NCBI GenBank assembly: GCA_024516035.1
Contig: CM044966.1
Span: 3,918,311 to 3,982,310 of the forward strand
Direction of reading: 5' to 3'
Source of the DNA: Bactericera cockerelli
Lineage: Eukaryota > Arthropoda > Insecta > Hemiptera > Triozidae
DNA: 64,000 nucleotides
Every line of letters starts with the position of its first letter. Position 1 is the first letter of the stretch. This document shows, piece after piece, positions 1 through 9,287 of the stretch. The notes below the pieces were generated by a model, which made no database searches, was not told the DNA's origin, and saw nothing but the letters and a program-made list of their open reading frames with translations. The position numbers were made by a program, and so were the translations under genes.

Positions 1-16
1 GTGTGTGGTGTGTGTG

Positions 17-47
<31 letters not shown>

Positions 48-206
48 GTGTGTGTGTGGTGTGTGTTTGTGTGTGTGGTGTGTGTTGTGTGTGTGTGGTG
101 TGTGTTTGTGTGTGGTGTGTGTTTGTGTGTGTGTGTGGGTGTGTGTGTGTGTGTGTGTTGTGTGTGGTGTGGGGTGGGGTGTTGCGTGTGCGTTGTGTGT
201 GTTTGA
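1..206. repeat. (GT)n microsatellite with GTT and GG interruptions
   Basis: Almost pure GT dinucleotide with periodic interruptions. It runs into the motif at 202-247, which is the inverted counterpart of the one at 2030-2066, so the array probably belongs to a CA-bearing mobile repeat rather than standing alone. Confidence 0.95.
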
Positions 207-247
207 TGGGCTGGCGAAGCGGCGGGTGTAACCCGCTAGTAGTATAC
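202..247 (-). repeat. Terminal motif of an unclassified CA-bearing repeat, minus orientation
   Basis: Read on the minus strand this gives ACTAGCGGG, then CCCGC and CGCCAGCCCATC, then CA repeats. The same order occurs on the plus strand at 2030-2066, and a diverged relative sits at 8868-8895. The ordered motif plus CA run marks one end of a mobile repeat whose class I cannot assign. Confidence 0.5.
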
Positions 248-296
248 AAAAGGGCTAAAGTCCCATTTCCAAGAGAGAGAAAGAGAAAGAGAGATA

Positions 297-402
297 CAGT
301 AGAATCTGGATATAAGAGACCTCAAGAGTAGGATAAATATAAAGGACTCTAATATCCAGGTTTCTCTTATATTCAGATTTTTCTTATATCCTGGTTCGAC
401 TG
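297..402. mobile_element. 106-bp MITE with CAGTAGAA-type inverted ends
   Basis: The left end reads CAGTAGAATCTGGATATAAG. The right end, reverse complemented, reads CAGTCGAACCAGGATATAAG. The two form about 20-bp imperfect terminal inverted repeats, and TA precedes the left end. A second copy of the left end, with internal similarity, lies at 39079-39262. The ends resemble those of pogo/Tc1-like MITEs. There is no coding capacity. Confidence 0.6.
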
Positions 403-494
403 TTGTTCAAAATTCGAAAAATATGATGCAAAACCTTTTTTTTTATGTTTCGACTTAACTTGTTTTAATTTTATTTCTATATTTCTCTTTTTAT

Positions 495-746
495 CCCCCT
501 CTAACTCTCTCTCTCTCTCCTACTCTCTCTCTCTCTCTCTCTCAGCCACCCTCACACAACCACACACTCACAGCACTGAAAGAGAGAGAGGAGAGAGAGA
601 GAAGGTTGTGTTTTGTATTGGTATGTGTCTGACATGAGCAGACATGATAATAAATAACATTAAATAAATAGAAAGAGTGTCTTAAATGGGTGAGAGAGAG
701 AAAAATGGAGGAAAATAGAGAGAGAGAAAAAAGGGGTGAGAGAGAC

Positions 747-780
<34 letters not shown>

Positions 781-960
781 GAAAGGGACGGAGAGAGAGA
801 GAGAGAGAGAGAGAGAAAACGGAGAGATAGGAAAAGGGGAAAGAGAGAGAGTCAGAAAATACAGTACCTATACATAGAAAAAGAGATTCAAGATATTGAC
901 TAAGTGTACGAGAGAGAGGGAGAGAGAGAGAGAGAAAGAAAGAGAGAGAGAGAGACAGAA
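495..960. repeat. CT and GA microsatellite cluster
   Basis: CT tracts at about 505-543 are followed by GA tracts at 578-605, 695-830 and 910-955, separated by AT-rich sequence. I see no gene. Confidence 0.9.
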
Positions 961-1025
961 ATGGAGTACTTACCTAAGTTTATTGAGATTGTGAGAACTG
1001 AAGTGAACTTTAGGTCAATGTTTTT

Positions 1026-1350
1026 GGTACCTAGTCAAGTGGTTAAGGGGCTAGTCTGGTAATCCAGGTAGCGTAGGGATTTGGTTTGAATCCGATATAA
1101 TGCATGAAATTTTCTTCATTAACATGGAGTAAAGGGATAGAGAACAAAAAAAAGAAGAAAAAAGAAAATATATTTTACTGATTGGTTTGCTGTGTACTTA
1201 TTGCAACCAGCAAAAATTCTGACAGCGTCTTTGTTTTATTGTTATTTAATAAATAAAACATTCGATTCTCTCTTTGTGGCCACATAAGACTCTTGAGTGG
1301 TAGAAAATGCTTTGAGCATTAACCTCGCCTGGTGGTTACCTTCCACTAAA
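1026..1350 (+). mobile_element. SINE-C copy, interrupted in its middle
   Basis: The tRNA-like head (GTCAAGTGGTTAA, GCTAGTCTGGTAA, then a decayed GGTTTGAATCC B-box) spans about 1030-1110. The family tail (GGTAGAAAATGCTTTGAGC, TGGTGGTTAC) resumes at about 1270-1350. An unrelated AT-rich block of about 130 bp lies between. Compare the continuous copy at 7826-8033. Confidence 0.65.
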
Positions 1351-1375
1351 GATAATTATAATGTTCACTCAATCC

Positions 1376-2029
1376 CTTACCATGCACAGTATACACACCC
1401 ACAGAAAATTCAACTCATTTTTCCGGGTCCTTTGTAGAGTATTTTCAAAGCCTCAGGCCTTGAAAATTGCGCGTCAAATTTTCAACTCAATTTGATGTTC
1501 CCAATGAACATTTATAGTCCAGTAAAATTAGTAAATTTAGATCATTGATATCCCAGTAAAATTAGTAAACACGTCAGGAAGGGGATTTTTCTCAAGGACA
1601 CTACAAATTCAAGACTTACTTACTTATTCGTGTCCAAGACTTGTCACATGAACATCAGATGTCATTTCTCCAGAACTCTGCAACTTTGATGGCTGCTGGG
1701 GTACAAATTCAAGAGCCTTGCTCCATTCAATAAAAAACGGCCCCTTATTGGCCCCGAGTGGCCCTATTCGGCTTAAAAACTATTGGTAAAATACTAGGAC
1801 TCCATTGAACATGTATACAAAATTTCATCAATTTGGAAGAGTCCGTTCGAGAGTTATGGTCGAACAGACAGATAGACAGACAAACGAAAGCCAAATCGTC
1901 CAGTATGCAAGTTAAAACAGAACCTTACTGTGTTCGGTTATTGATGATGGGCTACCATTAATAATAATAATTTATTTTTTATTTATTTTTTATTTTTTTA
2001 TTTTATTTATTTGTTTACACTTTATTAGA
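1376..2029. other. No gene; diverged repeat with a GACAGAYAGACAGAC tract
   Basis: The stretch 1740-1960 (GGCCCCGAGTGGCC ... CGAACAGACAGATAGACAGAC ... CAAATCGTCCAG) is the reverse complement of a diverged copy at about 33850-34100 in intron 1 of the carboxypeptidase-like gene, so it is a dispersed repeat. The rest is AT-rich with nothing recognisable. Confidence 0.5.
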
Positions 2030-2536
2030 TAACTAGCGGGCTGCACCCGCTTCGCCAAGCCATCACACACACCACACCCACACACCACATACACACACCT
2101 CACACACACACCCATCCACACACACACACACATCCGCATCCACACACACACCCATACACACACCCACCCAAACACACCCACCCAAAACACACACACACAC
2201 ACAACACACCCACACACATCACACACACATACACACACCCATCCACACACCCATCCACACACACACACACACCCACTCACCCACACACACCCCCCCCCCA
2301 CACACACACACACACAACACACCCACACACATCACACACACATACACACACCCATCCACACACCCATCCACACACACACACACACACCCACCCACCACCC
2401 ACACACCCCCCCCCCACACACACACACACAGACACACACACACACCCACACACCCACACCCACACACACACACAGAACCACACACAACACAACACAACAC
2501 ACCACACACAAACCACACACATACACACACACATCA

Positions 2537-2604
<68 letters not shown>

Positions 2605-2635
2605 ACACACACATACACACACACACACACGCAAC
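2030..2635 (+). repeat. Head motif plus long (CA)n array
   Basis: The head ACTAGCGGG...CGCTTCGCCAAGCCATC at 2030-2066 is followed by about 570 bp of CA-rich DNA containing CCCATCCACACACC sub-repeats, C9-type runs and a pure (CA)n core at about 2535-2600. Long translations from this array are runs of C, V and W and are not genes. Confidence 0.85.
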
Positions 2636-3750
2636 CATCATCGCTGTAAATTTCAAAATCCCGAGCCAAATCTATCATAGCGGATATTGATAATGTAGCA
2701 AACTGGCCCATATTTCGAGAACGGTTTGTCAGAATATCGCAACAAAGGGCTCAAATAAAATCATGTGATGTTCTCAGACAGTTTTTACAATAAAAATATA
2801 GGTCCTCGCGATAACTTTTAAGTTCCGTGCTGGAATCTGTAAAAAAAAACGTGAAAAGTCTGAAAAAAAGGTCAAAATTTCGAACATTCTGGCTTCTATC
2901 TCGAGAACGGTACGTCAGAATGTGGCCTAATATGAATTAAATGAAAGCTAGTTTTGTCTAATGTGTTATTAAATAATAAAAAATATAGGTCCTCGCGACA
3001 AATTTTAAGTTTCGCGCTGGAATCTGCTAAAAACACCCACACACACAACACACCCACACACATCACACACACATACACACACACACACACACACACCACA
3101 CACACACACACACATACACACACACACACACGCAACCATCATCGCTGTAAATTTCAAAATCCCGAGCCAAATCTATCATAGCGGATATTGATAATGTAGC
3201 AAACTGGCCCATATTTCGAGAACGGTTTGTCAGAATATGGCAACAAAGGGCTCAAATAAAATCATGTGATGTTCTCAGACAGTTTTTACAATAAAAATAT
3301 AGGTCCTCGCGATAACTCTTAAGTTCCGTGCTGGAATCTGTAAAAAAAAAACGTGAAAAGTCTGAAAAAAAGGTCAAAATTTCGAACATTCTGGCTTCTA
3401 TCTCGAGAACGGTACGTCAGAATGTGGCCTAATATGAATTAAATGAAAGCTAGTTTTGTCTAATGTGTTATTAAATAATAAAAAATATAGGTCCTCGCGA
3501 CAAATTTTAAGTTTCGCGCTGGAATCTGCTAAAAAACGTGAAAAGTCTGAAAAAAAGGTCGAAATTTCGAACATTCTGGCTTATATCTCCAGAACGGTAC
3601 GTCAGAATGTGGTTTAAAATGAATTAAATGAAAGCTAATTTTGTCTAATGTGTTATTAAATAATAAAAAATATAGGTCCTCGCGATAGATTTCAAGTTCC
3701 AGGGCAAAGACTGTCTTGAAATCGGACCCTTTCTCAAGAAATTACTTGAG
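2630..3750 (+). repeat. Segmental tandem duplication with about 190-bp internal repeat
   Basis: A block of about 405 bp starting GCAACCATCATCGCTG at 2631 recurs nearly unchanged at 3132, separated by a second CA array (3034-3131). Inside, a unit of about 180-190 bp (GAACGGTACGTCAGAATGTGG ... AATATAGGTCCTCGCG) occurs at about 2851, 3353 and 3538, the last tandem to its predecessor. This is non-coding and probably the body of the CA-bearing repeat. Confidence 0.8.
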
Positions 3751-3934
3751 GAAGGTCATAACTCAAGGACGGTTTGGAATTTCGGACTTTTGATAATTTT
3801 CCTGGTATTTTCCGGCAATTTTACTTGGGGTCATCTCTCATCAATTTTTCGCTATCTCTTACCGTTTCGCCTAAACAATTCCGGACACACAAAGATACAA
3901 AGATACAACAAAGCCCGTCCATATTTCTCATTTA
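3751..3934. repeat. End region of the CA-bearing repeat
   Basis: The sequence TTTTCGCTATCTCTTACCG ... CTAAACAATTCCGGAC is shared with 9020-9060 (CGCTATATCTTACCG ... CTAAACAACTCCGGAC), where it follows another copy of the ACTAGC head at 8868. This places both motifs in one dispersed repeat family. Confidence 0.5.
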
Positions 3935-5898
3935 TACAGTATGTTTCAGAAAAGGTGGCCACCCCCTCGTAACTTTTGAACGCGACGGAATTTTTCAATT
4001 CTGTAAAGTCCTAAGTATAGGAAGTGCCCTATGGCCCATCCTGTGGTCATATTTATTTTTGGCCCCGGTCGGCCCTTCCGGATTTTAGGCCATATTTTTT
4101 CATTTTTCTCGAGAATTTTAAATGGAATGCTATATTTTTTATTCCTGTTAATTAAAGTCCAAGTTAGACTGAGTATAATGAGCTTTTAAAATTTTCAAAA
4201 ACCTTATCAGGGGCGGAGCTAGTAGGGTGCAAGTTTCAAAACTGTTACACTTTGTATTTCAGCGTTAGTTTGATTTTTTAGTACTTTTTTATTTTCATAG
4301 GTTCAAAATATTGTTTTACACCATATGAAATCAAAGAAATATTCTTGTTTACTTCTAATCAGGGTCATAGTAAGGTTTTTGTAAAAGTACTTTTTTCTCA
4401 CGTCAATTTTTCCGTAAATTAATGGTGTTCTCGAAATTGGCATTTTTAGAGGTGAAAGTCTGCAATGACATATTTTTTTTTATGCTTGTAATCGAAAGAA
4501 AAATTAACGGAGAAGCGATTAAGATCATAAAAAAAGCCATTTAACCTGCTAGTTTTTTCACGACAGCGTCCGGTAAAGTGGGTGAATTTCGTATTGGATT
4601 TTTTTTGTTGAGGAAAACACAATTGGCATAGAAAATAAATAATATCTAATAAGGGAATAATACTTTAATAAACATAACTAAATGCGAAATTAAATTAAAA
4701 TTATTTCTTCTAAATCAGTGCCGGATATATATTTTTTTTCTCTCTCTCTCTTCTCCTCTTTAAAATAATTGAATTGGTTTAATTTTCACCCTCAAGAGTT
4801 TGGTACTTGACCTGGTATTTTTTTCTCTTAAATTTTTTTCCGGAATGCCAGCATTACGAAGTCTTCTCCTTGCTGGACGTTGCTTAACTTCGGTGATCCT
4901 GCAGGAATCGTTGCATTCAAAGCGCCATCGGACTGACTCCAGAATGATTGACAATGTGTTTTCTACAGATTTTACTAACCAACCAACTAAAATTGTCTCA
5001 AGAGGGGACCCCTAGGCCGACTTTAGAAGCAGCATTATCCGATAATTATTTTTGATACAACTTGAACTTTGAAAAGTGAAAAAAAAGAGAGAGAGAAAAA
5101 AAATATATATCCGGCACTGATTTAGAAGAAATAATTTTCATTTAATTTCGCATTTAGTTATGTTTATTGAAGTATTATTCCCTTATTAGATATTATTTAT
5201 TTTCTATGCAATTGTGTTTCCTCAACAAAAAAAATCCAATACGAAATTCACCCACTTTACCGGACACTGTCGTGAAAAAACTAGCAGGTTAAATGGCTTT
5301 TTTTATGATCTTAATCACTTCTCCGTTAAGTTTTCTTTTGATTTCAAGCATAAAAAACGTATGTCATTGCAGACTTTCACCTCTAAAAATGCCAATTTCG
5401 AGAACAACATTAATTTACGGAAAAATTGACGTGAGAAAAAAAGTACTTTTACAAAAACCTTACTATGACCCTGATTAGAAGTAAACAAGAATATTTCTTT
5501 GATTTCATATGGTGTTAAACAATATTTTGGACCTATGAAAATAAAAAAAGTACTAAAAAATCAATCTAACGCTGAAATACAGCGTGTAACAGTTTTGAAA
5601 CTTGCGCCCTACTAGCTCCGCCCCTGATAAGGTTTTTGAAAATTTTAAAAGCTCATTATACTCAGCCTAACTTGGACTTTAATTAACAGGAATAAAAAAT
5701 ATAGCATTCCATTTAAAATTCTCGAGAAAAATGAAAAAATATGGCCTAAAAGCCGGAAGGGCCGACCGGGGCCAAAAATAAATATGACCACAGGATGGGC
5801 CATAGGGCACTTCCTATACTTAGGACTTTACAGAATTGGAAAATTCCGTCGTGTTCAAAAGTTACGAGGGGTGGCCACCTTTTCTGAAACATACTGTA
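3935..5898. mobile_element. Foldback element 1 (about 800-bp inverted arms)
   Basis: The left arm (3935-4742) and right arm (about 5100-5898) are near-perfect inverted copies around a loop of about 360 bp. The ends read TACAGTATGTTTCAG and CTGAAACATACTGTA, and TA flanks CAG/CTG on both sides, as expected for the TA target of IS630-Tc1-mariner elements. The arms hold no convincing ORF. A 5S-derived SINE fragment sits in the loop. Transcription through it would give a long hairpin RNA. Confidence 0.88.
4838..4942 (-). mobile_element. 5S-rRNA-derived SINE head (truncated)
   Basis: Read on the minus strand, the block GATCACCGAAGTTAAGCAAC, then GAAGACTTCG and ATGCTGGCATTCC, matches the internal control region of arthropod 5S rRNA in order. 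The conserved tail found in the copies at 16455 and 21656 is missing. It lies in the loop of foldback element 1, so it probably inserted there. Confidence 0.7.
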
Positions 5899-5939
5899 TA
5901 TGTATAGAGATAGGACATATACAATACAAATGATTACAA

Positions 5940-6055
5940 ACGAAAATACAAAATACAAAAAAAAAAAAAAAAAAAAAAAAATATATATACATAATATATG
6001 TCCTAACTAAAGGGCGGGGTTATTGCCTTAGGCAATCTCTTCCACCCAACCCTTA
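5940..6055 (-). mobile_element. LINE-A 3' end with hairpin
   Basis: An A-rich block is followed by TCCTAACTAAAGGGCGGGG, the hairpin ATTGCC-TTA-GGCAAT, and CTCTTCCACCCAACCC. The complete unit ends, on the minus strand, in AATAAAGTGTAAAA and an A/T-rich tail (see 22216-22418). This suggests a retroposon 3' end lying on the minus strand. The loop here is TTA. Confidence 0.7.
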
Positions 6056-6199
6056 TTTTATTGTGGAAAAAATACAAAATTTGTAAGCACACAACGGCAA
6101 TCTTATCTTACCTTAACTACTTACATCTATCATCGTACATCGTACATGACTATGATGATTATTTCCCTGACGTAGTAAAAATATTAATAATATTGCCTT

Positions 6200-6390
6200 A
6201 TTTATACTGCCCGATTAGGACAAATTAAAGTCCCATTATTCCAGCAGTAAGCCCAAGAGATATTATTATGTGGTAAAAATTCCAATGGGGAGGATAACAT
6301 GTCATGTCCCGGCTGGGTTTCGAACCCACGACCTGGAGTCTTTGGATTCACAGAGTGCCGTCTTTACCACTGAGCTACCGGGACAGACTA
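6200..6390 (-). mobile_element. SINE-A copy (tRNA-headed)
   Basis: On the minus strand the head is GTCCCGGTAGCTCAGTGGT (A box) ... GGGTTCGAAACCC (B box) ... GGGACATGACA. It is followed by a body with TGACCACATAATAATA-like sequence and CTTACTGCTGGAATAATGG. Copies: 22070-22440, 38636-38815 and 56280-56375. The clover is too poor and the context too repetitive for a functional tRNA gene. Confidence 0.8.
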
Positions 6391-6394
6391 ACAC

Positions 6395-6530
6395 TCTTTC
6401 GTGGAAGGTAACCACCACCAATTGAAAAATAATAACACTCTTTAGTGGAAAGTAACCACCAAGCTAAGTTAATGCTCAAAGAATTTTCACTACCTAACCC
6501 TAAATAGACAATGTCAAGTGAAATATTTTC
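6395..6530 (-). mobile_element. SINE-C tail fragments (two, tandem)
   Basis: On the plus strand AACACTCTTTAGTGGAAAG and GTAACCACCA appear twice, at about 6395-6415 and 6435-6465, followed by TTAATGCTCAAAG and CTACCTAACCCT. These are reverse complements of the SINE-C tail seen at 7960-8033. Confidence 0.6.
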
Positions 6531-6656
6531 GCCCACCCATCTACGCTGTTCGTTTTATCATCTCGAAAATGCCGTAGGATATTCCTGGAAGTTTAATTCT
6601 ATGAGACTCCCACACTCAACGCGAAAGTTCAACCTCAAGGGAATTATGATTATTAT

Positions 6657-6862
6657 ACAGGATCAATCAACTGACTTAGTTACTTGAGAAGTAAAGTAAA
6701 AGTATTCAATTATACAGGACCAATCAACTGACTTACTTACTTGAAAAGTAAAGTAAAAGTATTCAATTATACAGGACCAATCAACTGACTCACTTACTTG
6801 AAAAGTAAAGTAAAAGTATTCAATTATACAGGACCAATCAACTGACTCACTTACTTGAAAGT
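6657..6862. repeat. 57-bp minisatellite, about 3.6 copies
   Basis: The unit begins ACAGGACCAATCAACTGAC and continues TTACTTACTTGAAAAGTAAA. Copies differ at one or two bases, and the last is shortened. Confidence 0.9.
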
Positions 6863-7069
6863 ATTCAACTGAATGTAGTAATTACCTATCAAATTTTAAG
6901 AAATATTTTTAATATTGTCAGTTTTAAGTGCATAATTTCAACAAACTAGACGTACACCATACACTACACACTGGACACGGAAAGAGCCCAGGACAATGGT
7001 TCTGGACGTCCGAAGGGTTCACCCATATCAATCCTTCCACCACCATGACATCACACATGGATTCGGAAA

Positions 7070-7310
7070 GTAAAGTAGTCACCGTGGCAGAGTGAGATAG
7101 CGCGCTAGGCATTGCACGCAGCGTGAACTGGGATCAATCCACAGCGGGGCAGGATTTTTGTTCTGTTCTGTATTTGGGTGCTCGAAGTCCACTAATGAGT
7201 GTGTACGAAGTATACCTCTAGAGGAAAAATGAGGAGCTGCTTTAATGTTAGCAGCGACCAGTGGCAGAATTATAGGCAACAATAACAGGTTTTGGGATAT
7301 TAAAGAGACG
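7070..7310 (+). mobile_element. SINE-E copy (tRNA-headed)
   Basis: The head GTCACCGTGGCAGAGTGAG, then AGCGCGCTAGGCATTGCACG and GGGATCAATCC (B-box-like), is followed by a body with GAAAAATGAGGAGCTGC and AGCGACCAGTGGCAG. Minus-strand copies lie at 31130-31375 and 60575-60832, and a fragment at 19985-20060. Confidence 0.75.
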
Positions 7311-7487
7311 GAAAAGTCATATAATTCTGCGCTAACCCATTAAAATTGTGATATACCTAGGAACACAAAGAAACACGTTTATTTAATTATGTATTATTTT
7401 TTTATTCAACTGACTGAACAAATCTAATAAGCAGGTACTCCTGAAGACCATGGATGTTAAATGTAAAACTAATAATAATAATCTGAA

Positions 7488-7640
7488 CCGACCTCAGTAG
7501 CTTGATCGCTAAGACGGCAGAATGAAATTACCGGTGGAGGTCGGTGCCGCGGTGATTCAAATCGCTGTTTCAGCGTCGATTTCGTAAAGAGAGTTTGAGT
7601 AGTTGCGATATCACGAAAGTGATGAATACAAATACGATAA
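7488..7640 (+). mobile_element. SINE-B copy (tRNA-headed)
   Basis: It reads ACCGACCTCAGTAGCTTGAT with GCTAAGACGGC (A-box region), a B-box-like GGTGATTCAAATC, then the body GAGTTTGAGTAGTTGCGATA and TCACGAAAGTGATGA. Other copies: 16930-17235 (minus), 55780-55942, 56513-56640, and a related head in foldback 5 at 60385-60500. Confidence 0.75.
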
Positions 7641-7825
7641 CTTTTCAACCATAAAATTCTGAGTCACCCTGTAGTTTTAGTGCCTCAAGAGTTTTTCGTA
7701 AGCCAAGGGATCTTCAATGATAATTCAAGTTATATCTTCCGAAATTTGACAATGTCTCATCGTTTGCACATTTCTTTAACTAATTTCCGTAATCGAATGA
7801 AGGAAGAATCCTGAATAGTCTCCGT

Positions 7826-8033
7826 GCACTGGTAGTCAAGTGGTTAACACGCTAGTCTGGTAACCCAGGTAGCGTAGGTTACTGTTGGTTCGAATTCCAC
7901 CCAGTGCATGAATTTTTCCTCGTTGATTTGAGTTTGTGACCACATAATAATAAGATTTTAAGGGTTAGGAGGTAGAAAATGCTTTGAGCATTAACCTCGT
8001 CTGGTGGTTACTTTCCACTAAAGAGTGATAGTC
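7826..8033 (+). mobile_element. SINE-C reference copy (tRNA-headed)
   Basis: A continuous copy: GTGCACTGGTAGTCAAGTGG, CTAGTCTGGTAACCCAGG, GGTTCGAATTCC (B box), CCCAGTGCATGAATTTTTCC, TTTGAGTTTGTGACCAC, then GGTAGAAAATGCTTTGAGC and TGGTGGTTACTTTCCAC. This is the clearest reference for the fragments at 1026, 6395, 28165, 29340, 50735 and 52250. Confidence 0.8.
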
Positions 8034-8285
8034 TTGCTTAGCAATATTTAACAGAAAATTATGGTACCAGGCATTTCAGGTCAAAAGACAAAACCGCAAA
8101 ACATTCAACGTCATTAACCCACTGAGCCAAATTTTTGGACTATTTCGATTATTGGGATAACAGTTTTTGTGTAATTTTTTTTTAAATTTTAATTTTGATT
8201 TTTTTTTTTCAAAAAGTTCACAATTAAAAAATACCAATCTATTTTCAAGTGATATTACACTTTTTTTCATTATTTTTCTTTGCCA

Positions 8286-8385
8286 NNNNNNNNNNNNNNN
8301 NNNNNNNNNNNNNNNNNNNNNNNNNNNNNNNNNNNNNNNNNNNNNNNNNNNNNNNNNNNNNNNNNNNNNNNNNNNNNNNNNNNNN
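8286..8385. other. Assembly gap (100 N)
   Basis: Exactly 100 N, the conventional placeholder for a scaffold gap of unknown size. Confidence 0.99.
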
Positions 8386-9113
8386 AATAACAACATAAGC
8401 TTATCAACTACAACAAAAACAACAACAACAAGCAACGGGAAAAAAAAAAAAAAAAAAAAACGAATTACTGTTTCTAGAAATTTTTCGGAAATAAAAAGAA
8501 AAAAGAAAAGATTTTGGGAATATGAAATTAGAGTGAAAATCTGAGAGTAAAATTAGCAACTGAAAAAAAAAGTAAAAAATTAATAAACCACCCTGTAGTG
8601 AAAAAATGGTGGGGAGTTTGGGCGAACCGACGGACAGAAAAAAGGGAAACAAAAGCCAAACGTCCGGGAACCAATTTTTTTTTTCATTATTTTTTTAAAA
8701 ATATTCACAAAAACTATCAATAAATCACTAAAAAGAATTCATAAATTAAGAATCCTTTAGCATATTATTTTTATTAAACATTTTTATTAGATATTAAAAG
8801 ACAAATTTAAAGTGAAGTAAAAATAATTTTTTTAAACCAATGAAGAAAATGGACACAATATATACAACTAGCCGTTTGCCCGAGCTTTGCAACGGGACTA
8901 AATTTCAAATTTACTAAGGCATGGCCGTACTGCTGGACAGCAATGCCTTTTTGAACTTTTTATATTTTTTCTGGACAAAACAATAATGGTTTTGGGGGGG
9001 TCAATTCTGAGACATTTTTCGCTATATCTTACCGTTTTGGCTAAACAACTCCGGACAAACAAACAAACATAGGTAGGTAAAATTAAAAAAGAAAAATGCA
9101 TATAAATATATTA
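8386..9113. other. AT-rich DNA plus a diverged CA-bearing-repeat relative
   Basis: 8386-8865 is AT-rich with A and T homopolymers and no gene. From 8868 the motif ACTAGCCGTTTGCCCGAGC, and at 9020-9060 CGCTATATCTTACCG and CTAAACAACTCCGGAC, mark another member of the family at 2030-3934, here without its CA array. The last bases before 9114 belong to a LINE-A copy split by the LTR element. Confidence 0.5.
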
Positions 9114-9118
9114 TGTAC
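9114..9118. repeat. Target-site duplication TGTAC (left)
   Basis: TGTAC lies immediately outside the left LTR and is repeated at 13487-13491 outside the right LTR. A 5-bp duplication fits a Ty3/Gypsy insertion. Confidence 0.85.
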
Positions 9119-9242
9119 TGTTCTATCTAATTAATACACTAAAAACATGAGAGAATTGTAGAACGTAACAACATTAAATTTATTTCAACACAAACTTTGA
9201 AAACCAGAATAAGCTTTTTCTGTGACTGGCCACAATACTACA
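9119..9242 (-). repeat. 3' LTR (124 bp)
   Basis: On the minus strand it starts TGTAGTATTGTGG and ends GATAGAACA, with the canonical TG...CA ends. AATAAA on the minus strand at 9179-9184 is the likely polyadenylation signal. Confidence 0.93.
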
Positions 9243-9252
9243 TTCTCCCAGT
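9243..9252 (-). other. Candidate polypurine tract
   Basis: The minus-strand sequence immediately before the 3' LTR is ACTGGGAGAA, a short purine run in the position where plus-strand DNA synthesis of LTR elements is primed. Confidence 0.6.
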
Positions 9253-9287
9253 GCATAAAAAAGCGTTCGCTTCACCACAAGTTGACA

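Noticed and set aside
1990..2711. Cys/Val-rich minus-strand frames
   Set aside because: Translations of the CA array.
3774..4088. Frame shared between 3774 and 5746 (minus), ending ...LFLAPVGPSGF
   Set aside because: The two are the inverted arms of foldback 1 read on opposite strands.
6290..6390. tRNA genes (also at 38640, 41213, 58900 and 62540)
   Set aside because: A and B boxes are present, but acceptor stems do not pair and each continues into a repeated SINE body.
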